Positions 19,705 through 30,291 are shown, counted from the first letter of the stretch. The stretch is DNA of 64,000 bases from Dyella jiangningensis (GCF_003264855.1 NZ_NFZS01000004.1:868001-932000); one strand, 5' to 3'. Numbers and translations are program-made. The notes: generated from the letters alone by a model not told the origin.

Positions 19705-20457
19705 TCAGGGCTGCAGCCAGATCAGGCTGGCGAAACGGCCGCTCTGGGCACCGTCCCGGCGATAGGAATAGAAGCGATCGTCGATGCGGGTGTCGAACCC
19801 GCCGCCATGGACGCTGCCGATGCCTGCGGCGAGCAGGCGGTGGCGGGCCAGCCCGGCCAGGTCGCACAGCCAATGCCCTGGGCGGGTGGCCGTGAAGAAG
19901 CGGGCGGCGCCGGGGTCCGTCGCCACGAAGGCATCGTGTACTTCCTCGCCCACCTCGTAACTGCCCGTGCCTATGCAGGGCCCGAGCCAGGCCATGGCCT
20001 GCTGCGGTGCCGAGGGTAGCGACAGGAGGGCGGCTTCCAGCACGCCGCCGGCCAGGCCACGCCATCCCGCATGAGCGGCAGCCACGCCGCTGCCATCAAC
20101 CGAGCAGAACAGCACCGGCAGGCAATCGGCGGTCAGGATGGCCAGGGGTTCGCCAGCTTGGCGAGTGACCGAGGCGTCTGCCCTGGGTTCGTCGCCGACA
20201 GGCTTGGCGTCGACATCCGCCACGTCGGCGCCATGCACCTGCTGCAGCCAGTGGGGCGCCCGCGACAATCCCAGTGCCTGCTGCACGGCCAGGCGGTTGG
20301 CCTGGACAGTCTCGGGCGCATCTCCCGCGCGGGCGCCCAGGTTCAGCCGGCCGTAGGGGCCGGTGGATACGCCCGGCCCCTGCCGGGTGCTGACCGCGGC
20401 GCGCACGCGGGGCGGCGCCGGCCAATCGGGAATGATCCAGGCATCGGCCGCCGTCAT
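19705..20457 (-). CDS. pgeF: peptidoglycan editing factor / purine nucleoside phosphorylase, YfiH (laccase-domain) family
   Basis: A 250-residue member of the DUF152/YfiH family. The metal-site residues are visible in WLQQVHGADVADVD, LTADCLPVLF and AAAHAGWRGLAGGV, and GPCIGTGSYEVGEEV follows. Members have been reported to process purine nucleosides and to remove mis-built muropeptide precursors. The start ATG at 20457 lies 4 bases after the rluD stop, so the two are co-transcribed, as in many gammaproteobacteria. The usual next gene, clpB, is instead 5 kb away. Confidence 0.92.
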   Translation of the reverse strand: MTAADAWIIPDWPAPPRVRAAVSTRQGPGVSTGPYGRLNLGARAGDAPETVQANRLAVQQALGLSRAPHWLQQVHGADVADVDAKPVGDEPRADASVTRQAGEPLAILTADCLPVLFCSVDGSGVAAAHAGWRGLAGGVLEAALLSLPSAPQQAMAWLGPCIGTGSYEVGEEVHDAFVATDPGAARFFTATRPGHWLCDLAGLARHRLLAAGIGSVHGGGFDTRIDDRFYSYRRDGAQSGRFASLIWLQP

Positions 20458-20461
20458 CCGC

Positions 20462-21439
20462 TTACTGCCACTCGTCGAGGCCGGCCTGGGCCGTATCGGC
20501 GCGCAGGGCGTCAATCAGGGCCTGCTGGTCGGCCGGTCGCTCGGCGCTGAAGGACATCGGTTCGCCGGTGACCGGATGCTCGAAGGCTAGCCGCTCGGCA
20601 TGCAGCGCCTGGCGCCGGAAGCCACGCAGGGTCGCGACCAGCTCCGGCGTGGCGCCCTTGGGCAGCCTCAGGCCGCCGCCATAGAGCGGATCGCCGACCA
20701 GCGGATGATTGATATGCGCCATGTGCACGCGGATCTGGTGCGTGCGGCCGGTCTCCAGGCTGCACTGGATCAGGCTGTGGGCCCGGAACCGTTCGCGCAG
20801 GCGGTAATGGGTGACGGCGCGCTTGCCGTCCTCCTCGTCGCGCACGGCCTGGCGCAGGCGGTCGCCCATGTGACGGCCGATCGGCGCATCCACCGTGCCG
20901 CCGGCCACCAGGGTGCCCAGCACGATGGCTTCGTACTGCCGCTCCACGTCGTGGCGGGACAACATATCCACCAGGCCCGTGTGGGCAGCCAGCGTCTTGG
21001 CCACCACCATCAGGCCCGAGGTGTCCTTGTCCAGCCGGTGCACGATGCCGCCGCGCGGCAGCTCGGCCAGCACGGGATCGTGGTGCAGCAAGGCGTTCAG
21101 CACCGTGCCGGCGCTATTGCCCGCGCCCGGATGAACCACCAGGCCGGCGGGCTTGTTCAGCACCAGCAGGTAGTCGTCCTCATGGACGATGTCCAAGGCG
21201 ATGGCTTCGGGAGCCAGCTCCACCTCGGTTTCCAGCTCGGCCTCGAGCTGGACCTTCTCCCCGCCGCGCAACAACTGGCGTGGCGGCGCCTTGGCACCGT
21301 CCAACGTGACGGCACCGGCCTTGATCCACGCCGTGAGGCGGGACCGTGAATAGTCCGGGAACATCTCAGCCAAAGCCTGGTCGAACCTCCGACCTGCGGC
21401 CGACAGCGGCACCACGGCCTCGTGACGGATCGTCGTCAT
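20462..21439 (-). CDS. rluD: 23S rRNA pseudouridine(1911/1915/1917) synthase RluD
   Basis: A 325-residue RluA-family pseudouridine synthase that modifies helix 69 of 23S rRNA. An N-terminal S4 domain (about residues 15-80, [18 protein letters not shown]) precedes the catalytic domain; the signature [15 protein letters not shown] contains the catalytic aspartate, and [23 protein letters not shown] is the second family block. The ATG at 21439 starts homology. It is divergent from bamD with 70 bases between them, an arrangement also seen in Escherichia coli. Confidence 0.95.
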   Translation of the reverse strand: MTTIRHEAVVPLSAAGRRFDQALAEMFPDYSRSRLTAWIKAGAVTLDGAKAPPRQLLRGGEKVQLEAELETEVELAPEAIALDIVHEDDYLLVLNKPAGLVVHPGAGNSAGTVLNALLHHDPVLAELPRGGIVHRLDKDTSGLMVVAKTLAAHTGLVDMLSRHDVERQYEAIVLGTLVAGGTVDAPIGRHMGDRLRQAVRDEEDGKRAVTHYRLRERFRAHSLIQCSLETGRTHQIRVHMAHINHPLVGDPLYGGGLRLPKGATPELVATLRGFRRQALHAERLAFEHPVTGEPMSFSAERPADQQALIDALRADTAQAGLDEWQ

Positions 21440-21509
21440 GGCCTGCCGCCCGGGCAACCGGTGGTTTCGGCTATCATCCCTTTTCGATCAAACATCTGAA
21501 CCCTTATCC

Positions 21510-22349
21510 ATGCGCGTAACCAAGCTGCCGGCTTTCAAAGTCTTTGTCGTGCTCGCCATTGCCCTGTCGATGAGCGCCTGCTCGATGTTCGGCCACAAGA
21601 AGGACACCAACGATACCCTTCCGGTGGACAAGCTTTACGCCAAGGCTCACGACTCGCTCGAGCACGCCGACTATTCGGCAGCCAGCAAAGCGTACCAGCG
21701 ACTGATCGCGCGCTTTCCGTCCGGTGAGTACAACGAGCAGGCCCAGCTCGACCTGGCCTACTCCCAGTACAAGGACAACCAGCCGGACGACGCCTATTCC
21801 ACGGTCAACCGCTTCATCAAGACGTATCCGACCCACAAGCATGTGGATTATGCCTATTACCTGCGCGGCCTGATCAATTTTGATCGCACCGGCGGCGCCA
21901 TGGAGCGCATGCTGCAATCGGGCGAGCCGCAGACCCGTCGCGACCAGGGCTTCAACCTGAAGTCGTTCGACGACTTCTCGGAGCTGTCGCGCCGCTTCCC
22001 GGACAGCGCCTACACGGCCGATGCCCGCCAGCGCATGATCTACCTGCGCAACCTGCTGGCCCAGTTTGAGATCAACGTGGCCGAGTTCTACCTGCGCAAC
22101 AAGGCCTATGTGGCCTCCGCGAACCGCGCGCAGTACGTGATCGAGCACTACCAGCAGGCACCGCAGACCGGCGATGCGCTGGCCATCCTGACCCGAAGCT
22201 ACCTGTCGATGGACCAGAAGGGCCTGGCCGACCAGACCCGCCAGGTGCTGGCCGCGAACTACCCGAACCATCCGTACCTGACCGATCCGAAGTGGCCGCA
22301 TTCGCCGTCGCTGATCCGCAAGATGATTCCGTTCTCGGGCCACCATTGA
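21510..22349 (+). CDS. bamD: outer membrane protein assembly factor BamD (lipoprotein)
   Basis: A 279-residue lipoprotein of the BAM complex, which inserts beta-barrel proteins into the outer membrane. The signal peptide ends in a lipobox, LSMSAC, with the lipidated cysteine at about residue 23. Tetratricopeptide-type helices follow: LYAKAHDSLEHADYSAASKAY, QLDLAYSQYKDNQPDDAYS and YAYYLRGLINF match the family. The ATG at 21510 gives a short basic n-region before the hydrophobic core. The gene is essential in studied gammaproteobacteria. Confidence 0.95.
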   Translation: MRVTKLPAFKVFVVLAIALSMSACSMFGHKKDTNDTLPVDKLYAKAHDSLEHADYSAASKAYQRLIARFPSGEYNEQAQLDLAYSQYKDNQPDDAYSTVNRFIKTYPTHKHVDYAYYLRGLINFDRTGGAMERMLQSGEPQTRRDQGFNLKSFDDFSELSRRFPDSAYTADARQRMIYLRNLLAQFEINVAEFYLRNKAYVASANRAQYVIEHYQQAPQTGDALAILTRSYLSMDQKGLADQTRQVLAANYPNHPYLTDPKWPHSPSLIRKMIPFSGHH

Positions 22350-22377
22350 TCGAACGCTCGGGTCGACGGAATGCATG

Positions 22378-22410
22378 AAAAAAGCCGGTGGGAAACCACC
22401 GGCTTTTTCT
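22378..22410. terminator. rho-independent terminator after bamD
   Basis: AAAAAAGCCGGTG and CACCGGCTTTTT pair around GGAAAC. A- and T-tracts flank both sides, so it may also act on the convergent nadE transcript. Confidence 0.92.
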
Positions 22411-22429
22411 TTGCCTCGCCGTGGCTTTT

Positions 22430-22551
22430 GTAGGAGCGCACCCAGTGCGCGAAAAGCCAACGAAGCGCTGATGCCACAACGCATCCACCTGGGTGACGCC
22501 GAAGCGAACTCGCCTCGACGCGCGCTCATCGCGCACTGGGTGCGCTCCTAC
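22430..22551. repeat. inverted pair of GTAG-type REPs
   Basis: Copies at 22430-22452 (plus) and 22529-22551 (minus) face each other between the convergent bamD and nadE genes, 16 bases before the nadE stop. Confidence 0.85.
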
Positions 22552-22567
22552 AACGGAAGCGTGCCGC

Positions 22568-24199
22568 TTATTTCCAACCCGACGTGATCGGATACCGACG
22601 CTCACGCCCGAACGCCCGCGTCGTCACGCGCGGGCCCGGTGCCGCCTGGCGCCGCTTGAACTCGTTGAGCAGCACCAGACGCACCACGCGGCGCACGGTA
22701 TCGGCATGGAAACCATGCGCGGCGATTTCCGCCTGCGATTCCTCGCCCTCGATGAAGCGCGCGAGGATGGCATCCAGCTCGTCGTAAGGCGGCAGCGAAT
22801 CCTGGTCGGTCTGGTTGTCGCGCAGTTCGGCCGAGGGCGGGCGATCGATCACCGCGGAAGGAATCGCCTCCGGTTCGCCCATGCGCGCCGCATGCGCATT
22901 GCGCCAGCGCGACAGACGATAGACGGCCGTCTTGTAGACGTCCTTGAGCGGCGCGTACGCACCGCACATGTCGCCGTAAAGCGTGGCATAGCCCACCGCC
23001 ATCTCGCTCTTGTTGCCGGTGGCGAGCAGCAGGCGGCCATGCTTGTTGGACAGTGCCATCAGTGTCACGCCGCGCGTGCGCGACTGCAGGTTTTCCTCGG
23101 TGGTGTCCGCCGCCTTGCCGGCGAAAGCCGGTGCGAGCGCGCCGAGGAAGGCGTCCACCATCGGCTCGATATTGATGATGTGGTAATCCACGCCCAGCTG
23201 CACCGCTTGCGCGCGCGCGCCATCCAGCGAGAGCTGCGAGGTGTAGCGCGTGGGCATCATCACCGCGGTCACGCGCCCGGCACCCAGCGCATCGACCGCC
23301 AGCGCCAGCGTCAGCGCGGAATCGATGCCGCCGGACAGTCCGAGCAGCACGCCTGAAAAACCGTTCTTGTCGATGTAGTCGCGGACGCCGCGCACCAGCG
23401 CTGCATACAGCGTGGCTTCCGACGAGTTGTCTTCGACAGCAGGCCAGCCGTCCGCGTAAAGCGTGCGTGTCGCGCGGTCGAAATCCACCCACAGCATCGC
23501 GTCGACGAAGTTCGGCGCGCGCGCTGCCACGGTGCCGTCGCCGTTCACCAGCAGCGAACCGCCGTCGTACACCACTTCATCCTGGCCGCCGATCATGTTG
23601 AGGTAGGCGATCGCGCAGCCGGTTTCCAGCGCACGCTCCTTCAGCACACGCTCGCGTTCGGATTGCTTGGCATCGTCCCAGGGTGAGGCATTGATCACCA
23701 CGATCAGCTCGGCTCCGGCTGCCGCGGCCTTGGCGGCGGGCTCGGCCTCCCAGATGTCTTCGCAGATCAGCAGGCCGACCGGCACGCCATCGATCGACGC
23801 CACGGCACTGTCGCTGCCGGGGCGGAAATAGCGCTTGTCGTCGAACACGCCGTAGTTGGGCAATGCCTGCTTGTGCGTGGTGAGCTCAATGCGTCCGCCG
23901 CGCAGCAGGCTGGCGGCGTTGTAGACCTCGCCCTCGCTATGCGGATGACCCACCAGCGCGGCCACGCCATTGGTGGCGCCGGCCAGCGCGTTGAGCTCGC
24001 ATTGGCAGGCCGCCAGGAAACTCGGGCGCAGCAGCAGATCTTCCGGCGGATAGCCGCTCAGCGTGAGCTCGGGAAACGCGACCAGCGATGCACCGCCCTC
24101 CCGCGCCTGCGCCATGAGGTCGCCGACCTTGGCGGCGTTGGCCGCGACGGCACCAACCGGAAAATCGAACTGCGCTAGCGCGAAACGTAGGGACGACAT
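22568..24199 (-). CDS. nadE: glutamine-dependent NAD+ synthetase
   Basis: A 543-residue two-domain enzyme that converts nicotinate adenine dinucleotide to NAD+ using glutamine-derived ammonia. The N-terminal nitrilase-fold glutaminase shows PELTLSGYPPEDLLLRP (glutamate), the lysine region KQALPNYGVFDDKRYF and the cysteine motif LICEDIWE. The C-terminal synthetase shows LGLSGGIDSALTLALAVDALG, the ATP pyrophosphatase loop, and LLATGNKSEMAVGYATLYGDMCG. The start ATG at 24199 matches where homology begins; no strong ribosome site precedes it. Confidence 0.96.
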   Translation of the reverse strand: MSSLRFALAQFDFPVGAVAANAAKVGDLMAQAREGGASLVAFPELTLSGYPPEDLLLRPSFLAACQCELNALAGATNGVAALVGHPHSEGEVYNAASLLRGGRIELTTHKQALPNYGVFDDKRYFRPGSDSAVASIDGVPVGLLICEDIWEAEPAAKAAAAGAELIVVINASPWDDAKQSERERVLKERALETGCAIAYLNMIGGQDEVVYDGGSLLVNGDGTVAARAPNFVDAMLWVDFDRATRTLYADGWPAVEDNSSEATLYAALVRGVRDYIDKNGFSGVLLGLSGGIDSALTLALAVDALGAGRVTAVMMPTRYTSQLSLDGARAQAVQLGVDYHIINIEPMVDAFLGALAPAFAGKAADTTEENLQSRTRGVTLMALSNKHGRLLLATGNKSEMAVGYATLYGDMCGAYAPLKDVYKTAVYRLSRWRNAHAARMGEPEAIPSAVIDRPPSAELRDNQTDQDSLPPYDELDAILARFIEGEESQAEIAAHGFHADTVRRVVRLVLLNEFKRRQAAPGPRVTTRAFGRERRYPITSGWK

Positions 24200-24303
24200 G
24201 CCGTGGGGGATCCTGGCGATGGGGCCTGAAATGATACCCGAGCCCCGGTGAGGCATCGGCCAAATCATGCCCCTGCCCACTCCAACCAAGCGCCGTCCGC
24301 TGT

Positions 24304-24921
24304 TCAGGCCATGGGCTGGAACAGCAGCACCGCGGCCAGGGTCAGCATGAAGGCCGCCACCAGCACATCGAAGACGCGCCACGCGAACGGGCTGCGGAAG
24401 ATGGGCAACAGCACGCGCGCCCCATAGCCCAGCGACAGGAACCATACCGCGCTGGCCGTCGACGCCCCCGCGGCGAACAGCCAGCGGCCCTGGCCGAAGT
24501 AATGGGTGGAAAGGCTTCCGAGCAGCACGACGGTGTCGAGGTAGACATGCGGGTTCAGCAGCGTAAAACCCAGGCAGGCCAGTACAACGCGGCCGCGGCT
24601 CCCCGCGCCATGTCCCGCCGGCTGCAGGCCACTTTCACCCTGCCATGCGCGGCGCAACGCAAACAGGCCATAGGCCGCGAGGAACGTCGCTCCTGCGTAG
24701 CGCAGCCATTGCAGCAGTCCGGGATGCTGCTGCACGGCCAGCCCCATCCCGGCCACGCCAAGCAGGATCAGGCTGATATCGGCCAGGACGCATACGAGCA
24801 CGACCGAACCGATATCCGTGCGCTGCAAGCCCTGTCGCAGGACGAAAGCGTTCTGCGCGCCAATCGCGATGATCAGGCCCGCGCCCGCGGCGAGGCCGGC
24901 CAGGTAAGCCGTGAAGGACAT
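24304..24921 (-). CDS. argO: LysE/ArgO-family amino-acid exporter
   Basis: A 205-residue inner-membrane protein with six hydrophobic segments. The opening AGLAAGAGLIIAIGAQNAFVLRQGL is the LysE-family signature, and FTLLNPHVYLDTVVLLGS is the second conserved block with the aspartate typical of ArgO/LysE. It exports arginine, lysine or toxic analogues such as canavanine. It is divergent from the LysR gene at 25118, the usual argO-argP arrangement, and ArgP probably activates it. Confidence 0.9.
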   Translation of the reverse strand: MSFTAYLAGLAAGAGLIIAIGAQNAFVLRQGLQRTDIGSVVLVCVLADISLILLGVAGMGLAVQQHPGLLQWLRYAGATFLAAYGLFALRRAWQGESGLQPAGHGAGSRGRVVLACLGFTLLNPHVYLDTVVLLGSLSTHYFGQGRWLFAAGASTASAVWFLSLGYGARVLLPIFRSPFAWRVFDVLVAAFMLTLAAVLLFQPMA

Positions 24922-24966
24922 GGGAAAGACCCTGAGGAAAGGCGGTCACTTTCGCGCAAGCGATGG

Positions 24967-25015
24967 ATTCAGTAAAACTAAACTTGTTGATGATGATTAA
25001 GAAATTCTAATGAAT
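24967..25015. promoter_or_regulatory. AT-rich argO/argP intergenic control region
   Basis: This roughly 50-base stretch is strongly AT-rich (for example AACTTGTTGATGATGATTAAG) against a GC-rich background. It begins 45 bases upstream of argO and probably holds the argO promoter and the ArgP binding site. No exact site can be defined by eye. Confidence 0.45.
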
Positions 25016-25066
25016 CCCGGTGGGAGCGCGCGAGTTCGCGGCGTAGAGGCCATGACCAAGGCCGCG

Positions 25067-25090
25067 GTCGCGCAGTGGGTGCGCTCCTAC
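25067..25090 (-). repeat. GTAG-type REP hairpin
   Basis: A minus-strand copy ending in GGTGCGCTCCTAC. It sits only 27 bases upstream of the argP start, so it lies inside the argP leader, an unusual place for a REP. A degenerate plus-strand partner may start near 25020. Confidence 0.75.
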
Positions 25091-25117
25091 AGTAAAAAGC
25101 CGGTGCGAGGCCATGCC

Positions 25118-26008
25118 ATGAGCCTGCTCAACCCCCAACTTGCCGCTTTCGCGGCCGTGCTCGACGAAGGCAGCTTCGACGCCGCAGCCCAGCGCCTGTC
25201 CTTGACGCCGTCGGCCGTTTCCCAACGGATCAAGGCGCTTGAAGATCGCCTTGGCCAGGTGCTTATCCTGCGCCGCAGCCCCTGCGAAGCCACGCCGGCG
25301 GGCAAGCGCCTGCTGCGCAGCGTGCAGCAGCTGCGCCTGCTGGAAGCGGAAACGCTGCAGGCATTCCACGTGGATGCCGACGATGCCGGCGCTGCCCTGG
25401 CCTCCCTGGCCGTCAACGCGGATTCGCTGGCCACGTGGTTTCTCGCGGCGCTCGCCGATCTGCACGAGCAACACCAGCTTCTGTTCGACGTACGGGTCGA
25501 AGACCAGGACCACTCCACCGATCTCCTGCGCGACGGCTCGGTGCTCGGCGCCATCACCGCCATCGCACAACCCGTGCAGGGCTGCGTGGTGAAGAAACTG
25601 GGCGTGATGCGTTATCTGCCGATCGCGTCGCCTGCGTTCGTGAAGCGCCATTTTCCGCGCGGCGTCGATGCCGCTTCGCTGGCGAAAGCACCCATGCTCG
25701 TGTTCAACCGCAAGGACGAACTGCAGTGGCGCTTCATCCACAGCGTGACACGCGCACGCCTCGCGCCGCCCATGCACTACCTGCCCTCCTCCACCGCGTT
25801 CGTCGAAGGCGCGGCGTTGGGTCTTGGCTGGGCCATGGCGCCCGAGTCGATGCTGGAAAAGCCGTTCGCGGAGGGAACCCTCCAATCCATCGCACCCAAG
25901 CGCTGGCTCGACGTGCCGTTGTATTGGCAGCACTGGGCGATTCGTTCCGAGACACTGTCATGGGTGACCGCCGCATTGTTGCAGGCTGCCAGGCAAGGCC
26001 TACGTTGA
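25118..26008 (+). CDS. argP: LysR-family transcriptional regulator ArgP (IciA)
   Basis: A 296-residue LysR-type regulator. The N-terminal helix-turn-helix is LAAFAAVLDEGSFDAAAQRLSLTPSAVSQRIKALEDRLGQVL (about 8-50), and the effector domain fills the rest, with ALGLGWAMAPESML near residue 235. ArgP activates the lysine/arginine exporter and some other genes in response to lysine and arginine. The start ATG at 25118 (MSLLNPQLAAFAAV) matches the family; the longer frame runs back into the REP. Confidence 0.92.
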   Translation: MSLLNPQLAAFAAVLDEGSFDAAAQRLSLTPSAVSQRIKALEDRLGQVLILRRSPCEATPAGKRLLRSVQQLRLLEAETLQAFHVDADDAGAALASLAVNADSLATWFLAALADLHEQHQLLFDVRVEDQDHSTDLLRDGSVLGAITAIAQPVQGCVVKKLGVMRYLPIASPAFVKRHFPRGVDAASLAKAPMLVFNRKDELQWRFIHSVTRARLAPPMHYLPSSTAFVEGAALGLGWAMAPESMLEKPFAEGTLQSIAPKRWLDVPLYWQHWAIRSETLSWVTAALLQAARQGLR

Positions 26009-26031
26009 CGGATACGCTTCGTCATCTCCCT

Positions 26032-26206
26032 GTAGGAGCGCACCCAGTGCGCGACCGCAGAGCGTGGAATCGCCAAAGGACGAGTCGGGCATCTCAAGCC
26101 GGCAAGGTGCAAAGAGAGATATCGCTAGTGTGCAAACCTGGAGCACTGCGAACTCTCAGTTATCCCGTTTGCTGCAAGGTTGATCGCGCACTGGGTGCGC
26201 TCCTAC
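26032..26206. repeat. inverted pair of GTAG-type REPs
   Basis: Copies at 26032-26055 (plus) and 26184-26206 (minus), about 130 bases apart, lie between the argP stop and the sucD terminator. Confidence 0.85.
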
Positions 26207-26231
26207 AAAAAAGCAGACGGCGCCACGGCAA

Positions 26232-26262
26232 CAAAAAGGGCCGCATCGCTGCGGCCCTTTTC
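26232..26262 (-). terminator. rho-independent terminator of sucCD
   Basis: The stem AAAAAGGGCCGCA / TGCGGCCCTTTT closes a short loop 27 bases after the sucD stop. Confidence 0.92.
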
Positions 26263-26288
26263 GTATCGGTCGAAGAGACCCGAAAGAC

Positions 26289-27164
26289 TTACTTCTTCAT
26301 CAGACCGGCGAGGGTCTTGCCGAGGTCGGCCGGGGACTTCACCGTGGTGACGCCCGCCTTCTCCAGCGCGGCGAACTTCGCCGCCGCCGTGCCCTTGCCA
26401 CCCGAGATGATGGCGCCGGCATGGCCCATGCGCTTGCCCGGAGGGGCCGAGGCGCCTGCGATGAACGACACCACCGGCTTCTTGACGTACTCGCCGATGA
26501 ATTCGGCGGCGTCTTCTTCAGCCGAGCCGCCGATTTCGCCGACCATGATGATGCCTTCGGTCTGCGGATCGTCCTGGAACATCTTCAGGCAGTCGATGAA
26601 GCTCAGGCCGTTGATCGGGTCGCCGCCGATGCCGATCACGGTGGACTGGCCCAGGCCTTCGTTGGTGGTCTGGAACACCGATTCGTACGTCAGCGTGCCC
26701 GAACGCGACACGATGCCGACCTTGCCCGGCATGTGGATGTGGCCCGGCATGATGCCGATCTTGCACTCGCCCGGGGTGATGATGCCGGGGCAGTTCGGCC
26801 CGATCAGCACGGTTTCCGGATGCTGGGCCAGCACGTTCTTCACGCGCAGCATGTCGAGCACCGGGATGCCCTCGGTGATCGCCACGATGACCTTGATGCC
26901 GGCATCGATGGCTTCGAGGATCGAGTCGGCCGCGAACGGCGGCGGCACGAAGATGACGGACGCGTCGGCGCCGGTTTCATCGACGGCTTCGACGACCGAG
27001 TTGAAGACCGGCAGGCCGATGTGCTCGCTGCCGCCCTTGCCCGGGGTCACGCCACCGACGACCTTGGTGCCGTAGTCCAGCGCCTGCTGCGCGTGGAAGG
27101 TGCCCTGCTGGCCAGTGAAGCCCTGCACGAGGACCTTGGTGTTCTTGTTGACGAGAACGCTCAT
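26289..27164 (-). CDS. sucD: succinyl-CoA ligase (ADP-forming), alpha subunit
   Basis: The 291-residue alpha subunit of the TCA-cycle enzyme that converts succinyl-CoA to succinate with ATP formation. The CoA-binding Rossmann part opens [28 protein letters not shown]; the phosphorylated histidine is His248 in [32 protein letters not shown] is also characteristic. It follows sucC by 14 bases, and the two subunits form one complex. The length is normal. Confidence 0.98.
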   Translation of the reverse strand: MSVLVNKNTKVLVQGFTGQQGTFHAQQALDYGTKVVGGVTPGKGGSEHIGLPVFNSVVEAVDETGADASVIFVPPPFAADSILEAIDAGIKVIVAITEGIPVLDMLRVKNVLAQHPETVLIGPNCPGIITPGECKIGIMPGHIHMPGKVGIVSRSGTLTYESVFQTTNEGLGQSTVIGIGGDPINGLSFIDCLKMFQDDPQTEGIIMVGEIGGSAEEDAAEFIGEYVKKPVVSFIAGASAPPGKRMGHAGAIISGGKGTAAAKFAALEKAGVTTVKSPADLGKTLAGLMKK

Positions 27165-27178
27165 GGTTCAGTTGCTCC

Positions 27179-28342
27179 TCAGGCCTTGGCCGCAGCCACG
27201 GCTTTCTGCGCCGCATCGTTGAGATCGTCGGCCGGCGTGATCGCCAGGCCGGAGTTGGCCAGCAGTTCGCGGCCCAGCTCCACATTGGTGCCCTGCAGGC
27301 GCACCACGACGGGGATCTTCAGACCCACTTCCTTCACGGCCGCGATGATGCCTTCGGCGATCAGGTCGCAACGCACGATGCCGCCGAAGATGTTGACCAG
27401 GATGGCCTTCACCTTGTCGGAGGACAGGATGAGCTTGAACGCCTCGGTGACGCGCTCCTTGGTGGCGCCGCCGCCGACGTCGAGGAAGTTGGCCGGCTCG
27501 CCGCCTGCCAGCTGGATGACGTCCATGGTGGCCATGGCCAGGCCTGCGCCGTTGACCATGCAGCCGATGGAGCCGTCCATCGTCACGTAGTTGAGGTTGT
27601 GCTGCACGGCGGCCGCTTCAGCCTGGTCTTCCTGGGACAGGTCGCGCATGGCGGCCAGGTCCGGATGACGGAACTCGGCGTTGTCGTCGGAGTTGACCTT
27701 GCCGTCGAGCGCGGCGAGGTTGCCGTCCTCGAGGATGGCGAGCGGGTTCAGCTCGACCAGGGACAGGTCCTTCTCGTTGAACAGCTTGTACAGGCCCAGC
27801 ATGATCTTGGTCAGCTGGCCGACCTGCTTCGCATTGAGGTCCATGGCGAAGCCGAGCTGGCGGCACTGGTACGGCTGCAGGCCTTCCACGAAGTCCACCA
27901 CGATGGTGTGGATGTCTTCCGGGGTGTCCTTGGCGACCTGCTCGATGTCCACGCCGCCGTGCTTGGACGCGATGAACGAGATCGACTTGGAATCACGGTC
28001 CGTCAGGATCGACAGGTACAGTTCCTTGGCGATGTTGGTCGCGTCGGTGACCAGCACCAGATTTACCGGCAGCGCGCGGCCGGCGGACTGGTAGGTTTCC
28101 ATGTTGGTGCCCAGCATGCCCTTGGCAGCTGCGCGCACGTCATCGAGGCTCTTGCAGAACTTCACGCCGCCGGCTTTGCCGCGGCCGCCTGCATGGATCT
28201 GTGCCTTGACCATCCACTGCGAACCACCAAGGTGCTTGGCGGCGTCGACAGCGGCATCGGGAGAGTTGGCGACCTTGCCCGGGGGCACGGCAATGCCGTA
28301 CTTCGCGAACAGTTCTTTGGCCTGGTACTCGTGGAAATTCAT
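27179..28342 (-). CDS. sucC: succinyl-CoA ligase (ADP-forming), beta subunit
   Basis: The 387-residue beta subunit with an N-terminal ATP-grasp domain. It opens [22 protein letters not shown]; the glycine-rich loop [15 protein letters not shown] binds nucleotide, and [30 protein letters not shown] is the C-terminal ligase block. The start ATG at 28342 is fixed by homology. It is divergent from pilS with 290 bases between them, the arrangement known in Xanthomonas. Confidence 0.98.
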   Translation of the reverse strand: MNFHEYQAKELFAKYGIAVPPGKVANSPDAAVDAAKHLGGSQWMVKAQIHAGGRGKAGGVKFCKSLDDVRAAAKGMLGTNMETYQSAGRALPVNLVLVTDATNIAKELYLSILTDRDSKSISFIASKHGGVDIEQVAKDTPEDIHTIVVDFVEGLQPYQCRQLGFAMDLNAKQVGQLTKIMLGLYKLFNEKDLSLVELNPLAILEDGNLAALDGKVNSDDNAEFRHPDLAAMRDLSQEDQAEAAAVQHNLNYVTMDGSIGCMVNGAGLAMATMDVIQLAGGEPANFLDVGGGATKERVTEAFKLILSSDKVKAILVNIFGGIVRCDLIAEGIIAAVKEVGLKIPVVVRLQGTNVELGRELLANSGLAITPADDLNDAAQKAVAAAKA

Positions 28343-28632
28343 TCGATACCTCGAGCGAACGGGGAAACATGACGGCCGCACGGGTTGTGGGACCCGGGCG
28401 GTCAGGGGAACGACGGCGACTACTGGAAGCTGCGCTGCCGGATGCAGTGCGCCGCCGCCTGCCTGTCGACATGACGAAAACCGCGCAATACGGCCGCCTA
28501 TTTTCGCGGAAGCGGCCCCCGATGGAAAGGGGCGCCCCCCTGGAGGCGCCACGGCGGGCCGTATGGAAGGCTCCCTCTGGCGCCCGTGAAGACCATGTCT
28601 AATACTGGCCGGAACCGTCTTTCGGCCTAGGG

Positions 28633-30291
28633 GTGCCCAGCCAGGTGTCCAACACCGTCCAGCCCGCGTACACCAGCAACCGCCCCGCTCCCGAGGCGGC
28701 CCGCCACGAGCTGCTGTTCCTCAATTGTTTCCGCCTGGCGCAGGCGCTGGTCTATATCGGCCTGGCGCTGAGCCCCAACGCCCTGGGCTGGCCCAAGCTC
28801 ACCGACGTGGGGCTGGCGCGCGGCATGGCGGTGCTGTTCCTGCTGTTTGCCCTGGGCATGCTCTCGCTCACCCGCCGCTCGACCCCGTGGATACGGTGGA
28901 CGGTATCGGGCGCCTTGATCATCGACATCATCGCGGCGGTGCTGGCCATCGCCACCATGCACGATGCCCGCATCGGCATCGCCATGATGCTGGCGGTGAA
29001 CCTGGCCGCCGGCGCACTGATCCTGCCGCTGCGCCTGTCCTGCTTCTTCGCTGCCGTGGCCACGCTGGGCGTGCTGGGGCATTCGGTGTTTGAGATCCAG
29101 CATGGCGACACCGGCATGGACCGGGAACTGCTGGAATCCAGCCTGTTCGGCCTGGCCTACTTCGCCATCACGGTGCTCTGCTACGTATTGAGCCGGCAGA
29201 TCCGTGCCAGCGAGGCGTTGGCCGAGCAGCGCGGCGTCGACCTGGCCAACCTGGCGCAGGTCAACGAACTGATCATCCGCCGCATGAAGACCGGCGTACT
29301 GCTGGTGGACGACGCCAATCGCATCCACCAGATCAACGAGTCGGCCTGGATGCTGCTGGGCAACCCCACCGCCGACCAGCGCGACCTCGGCCGCGTGGCG
29401 CCGGAGCTGTCGAGGCGCCTCTACCACTGGATGACCTCGGGCAAGCTGGACGAGTCGGCCACCCAGCTCGCCGACGGCGTGCCCGAGGTGGTGCCGCGCT
29501 TCAGCCGATTGGCGCCGAACGACGATTCGCACGTGCTGATCTTCCTCGACGACACCTCGCTGGTGTCGCGACGCGCGGAAGAGCTGACGCTCAGTTCATT
29601 GGGCCGCCTGTCGGCCTCGATCGCGCACGAGATCCGCAATCCGCTGGCGGCGATCCGCTATTCCGCGCAGCTGCTGGCCGAGTCGCACGACCTGCCGCCG
29701 ACCGACCAGCGCATGGTGGAGATCATCAACAACCATTGCGTGCGCCTCAACGAGATCATCGAGAACATCCTGCAGCTGTCGCGGCGCGAGCGCTCGCGCC
29801 CGGAAACGCTGGACCTCGGCATGTGGGCCAACCAGTTCGTCGAGGAATACCGCCAGGGCAACGACCTCGGCGAGGATTCGCTGCGCGTGATCCAGGCCAG
29901 CACGCCGGTCGCCGCCGTGGCCGATCCGCAGCAGTTGCAGCAGGTGGTGTGGAACCTGGTGCAGAACGCACTGCGCTATGGACGCCTGCCCGGCGAGCCG
30001 GCGCGCGTGATGGTGGTGGCGCGGCATGGCGAACATGGCGTGCCGATACTGGAAGTGATCGACCGCGGCCCGGGCATCGCGCCCAAGGTGGCGGCACAGA
30101 TCTTCGAGCCGTTCTACACCACCCACGAATACGGCACGGGCCTGGGCCTGTATCTCGCGCGCCAGATGAGCGAGGCGAACCAGGCGTCGCTGGAGTACGT
30201 GCGTGTGGCCGGTGGCGGCAGCTGCTTCCGACTGGTGCTTACGCCGGCACGGATGGGGCGCACGACGGGGGACGCGGCGGCGGCGGGTTGA
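28633..30291 (+). CDS. pilS: PilS-type sensor histidine kinase (type IV pilus regulation)
   Basis: A 552-residue membrane kinase. Six hydrophobic segments occupy about residues 30-190, followed by a PAS-like region ([28 protein letters not shown]), the phospho-acceptor block [20 protein letters not shown] near 335, and the ATP-binding block with [18 protein letters not shown] and [12 protein letters not shown]. PilS phosphorylates PilR, which activates pilA with sigma-54. The apparent start is GTG at 28633 with a weak ribosome site, so the start is less certain. Its usual partner pilR lies 15 kb downstream, beyond a sugar locus. Confidence 0.9.
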   Translation: MPSQVSNTVQPAYTSNRPAPEAARHELLFLNCFRLAQALVYIGLALSPNALGWPKLTDVGLARGMAVLFLLFALGMLSLTRRSTPWIRWTVSGALIIDIIAAVLAIATMHDARIGIAMMLAVNLAAGALILPLRLSCFFAAVATLGVLGHSVFEIQHGDTGMDRELLESSLFGLAYFAITVLCYVLSRQIRASEALAEQRGVDLANLAQVNELIIRRMKTGVLLVDDANRIHQINESAWMLLGNPTADQRDLGRVAPELSRRLYHWMTSGKLDESATQLADGVPEVVPRFSRLAPNDDSHVLIFLDDTSLVSRRAEELTLSSLGRLSASIAHEIRNPLAAIRYSAQLLAESHDLPPTDQRMVEIINNHCVRLNEIIENILQLSRRERSRPETLDLGMWANQFVEEYRQGNDLGEDSLRVIQASTPVAAVADPQQLQQVVWNLVQNALRYGRLPGEPARVMVVARHGEHGVPILEVIDRGPGIAPKVAAQIFEPFYTTHEYGTGLGLYLARQMSEANQASLEYVRVAGGGSCFRLVLTPARMGRTTGDAAAAG

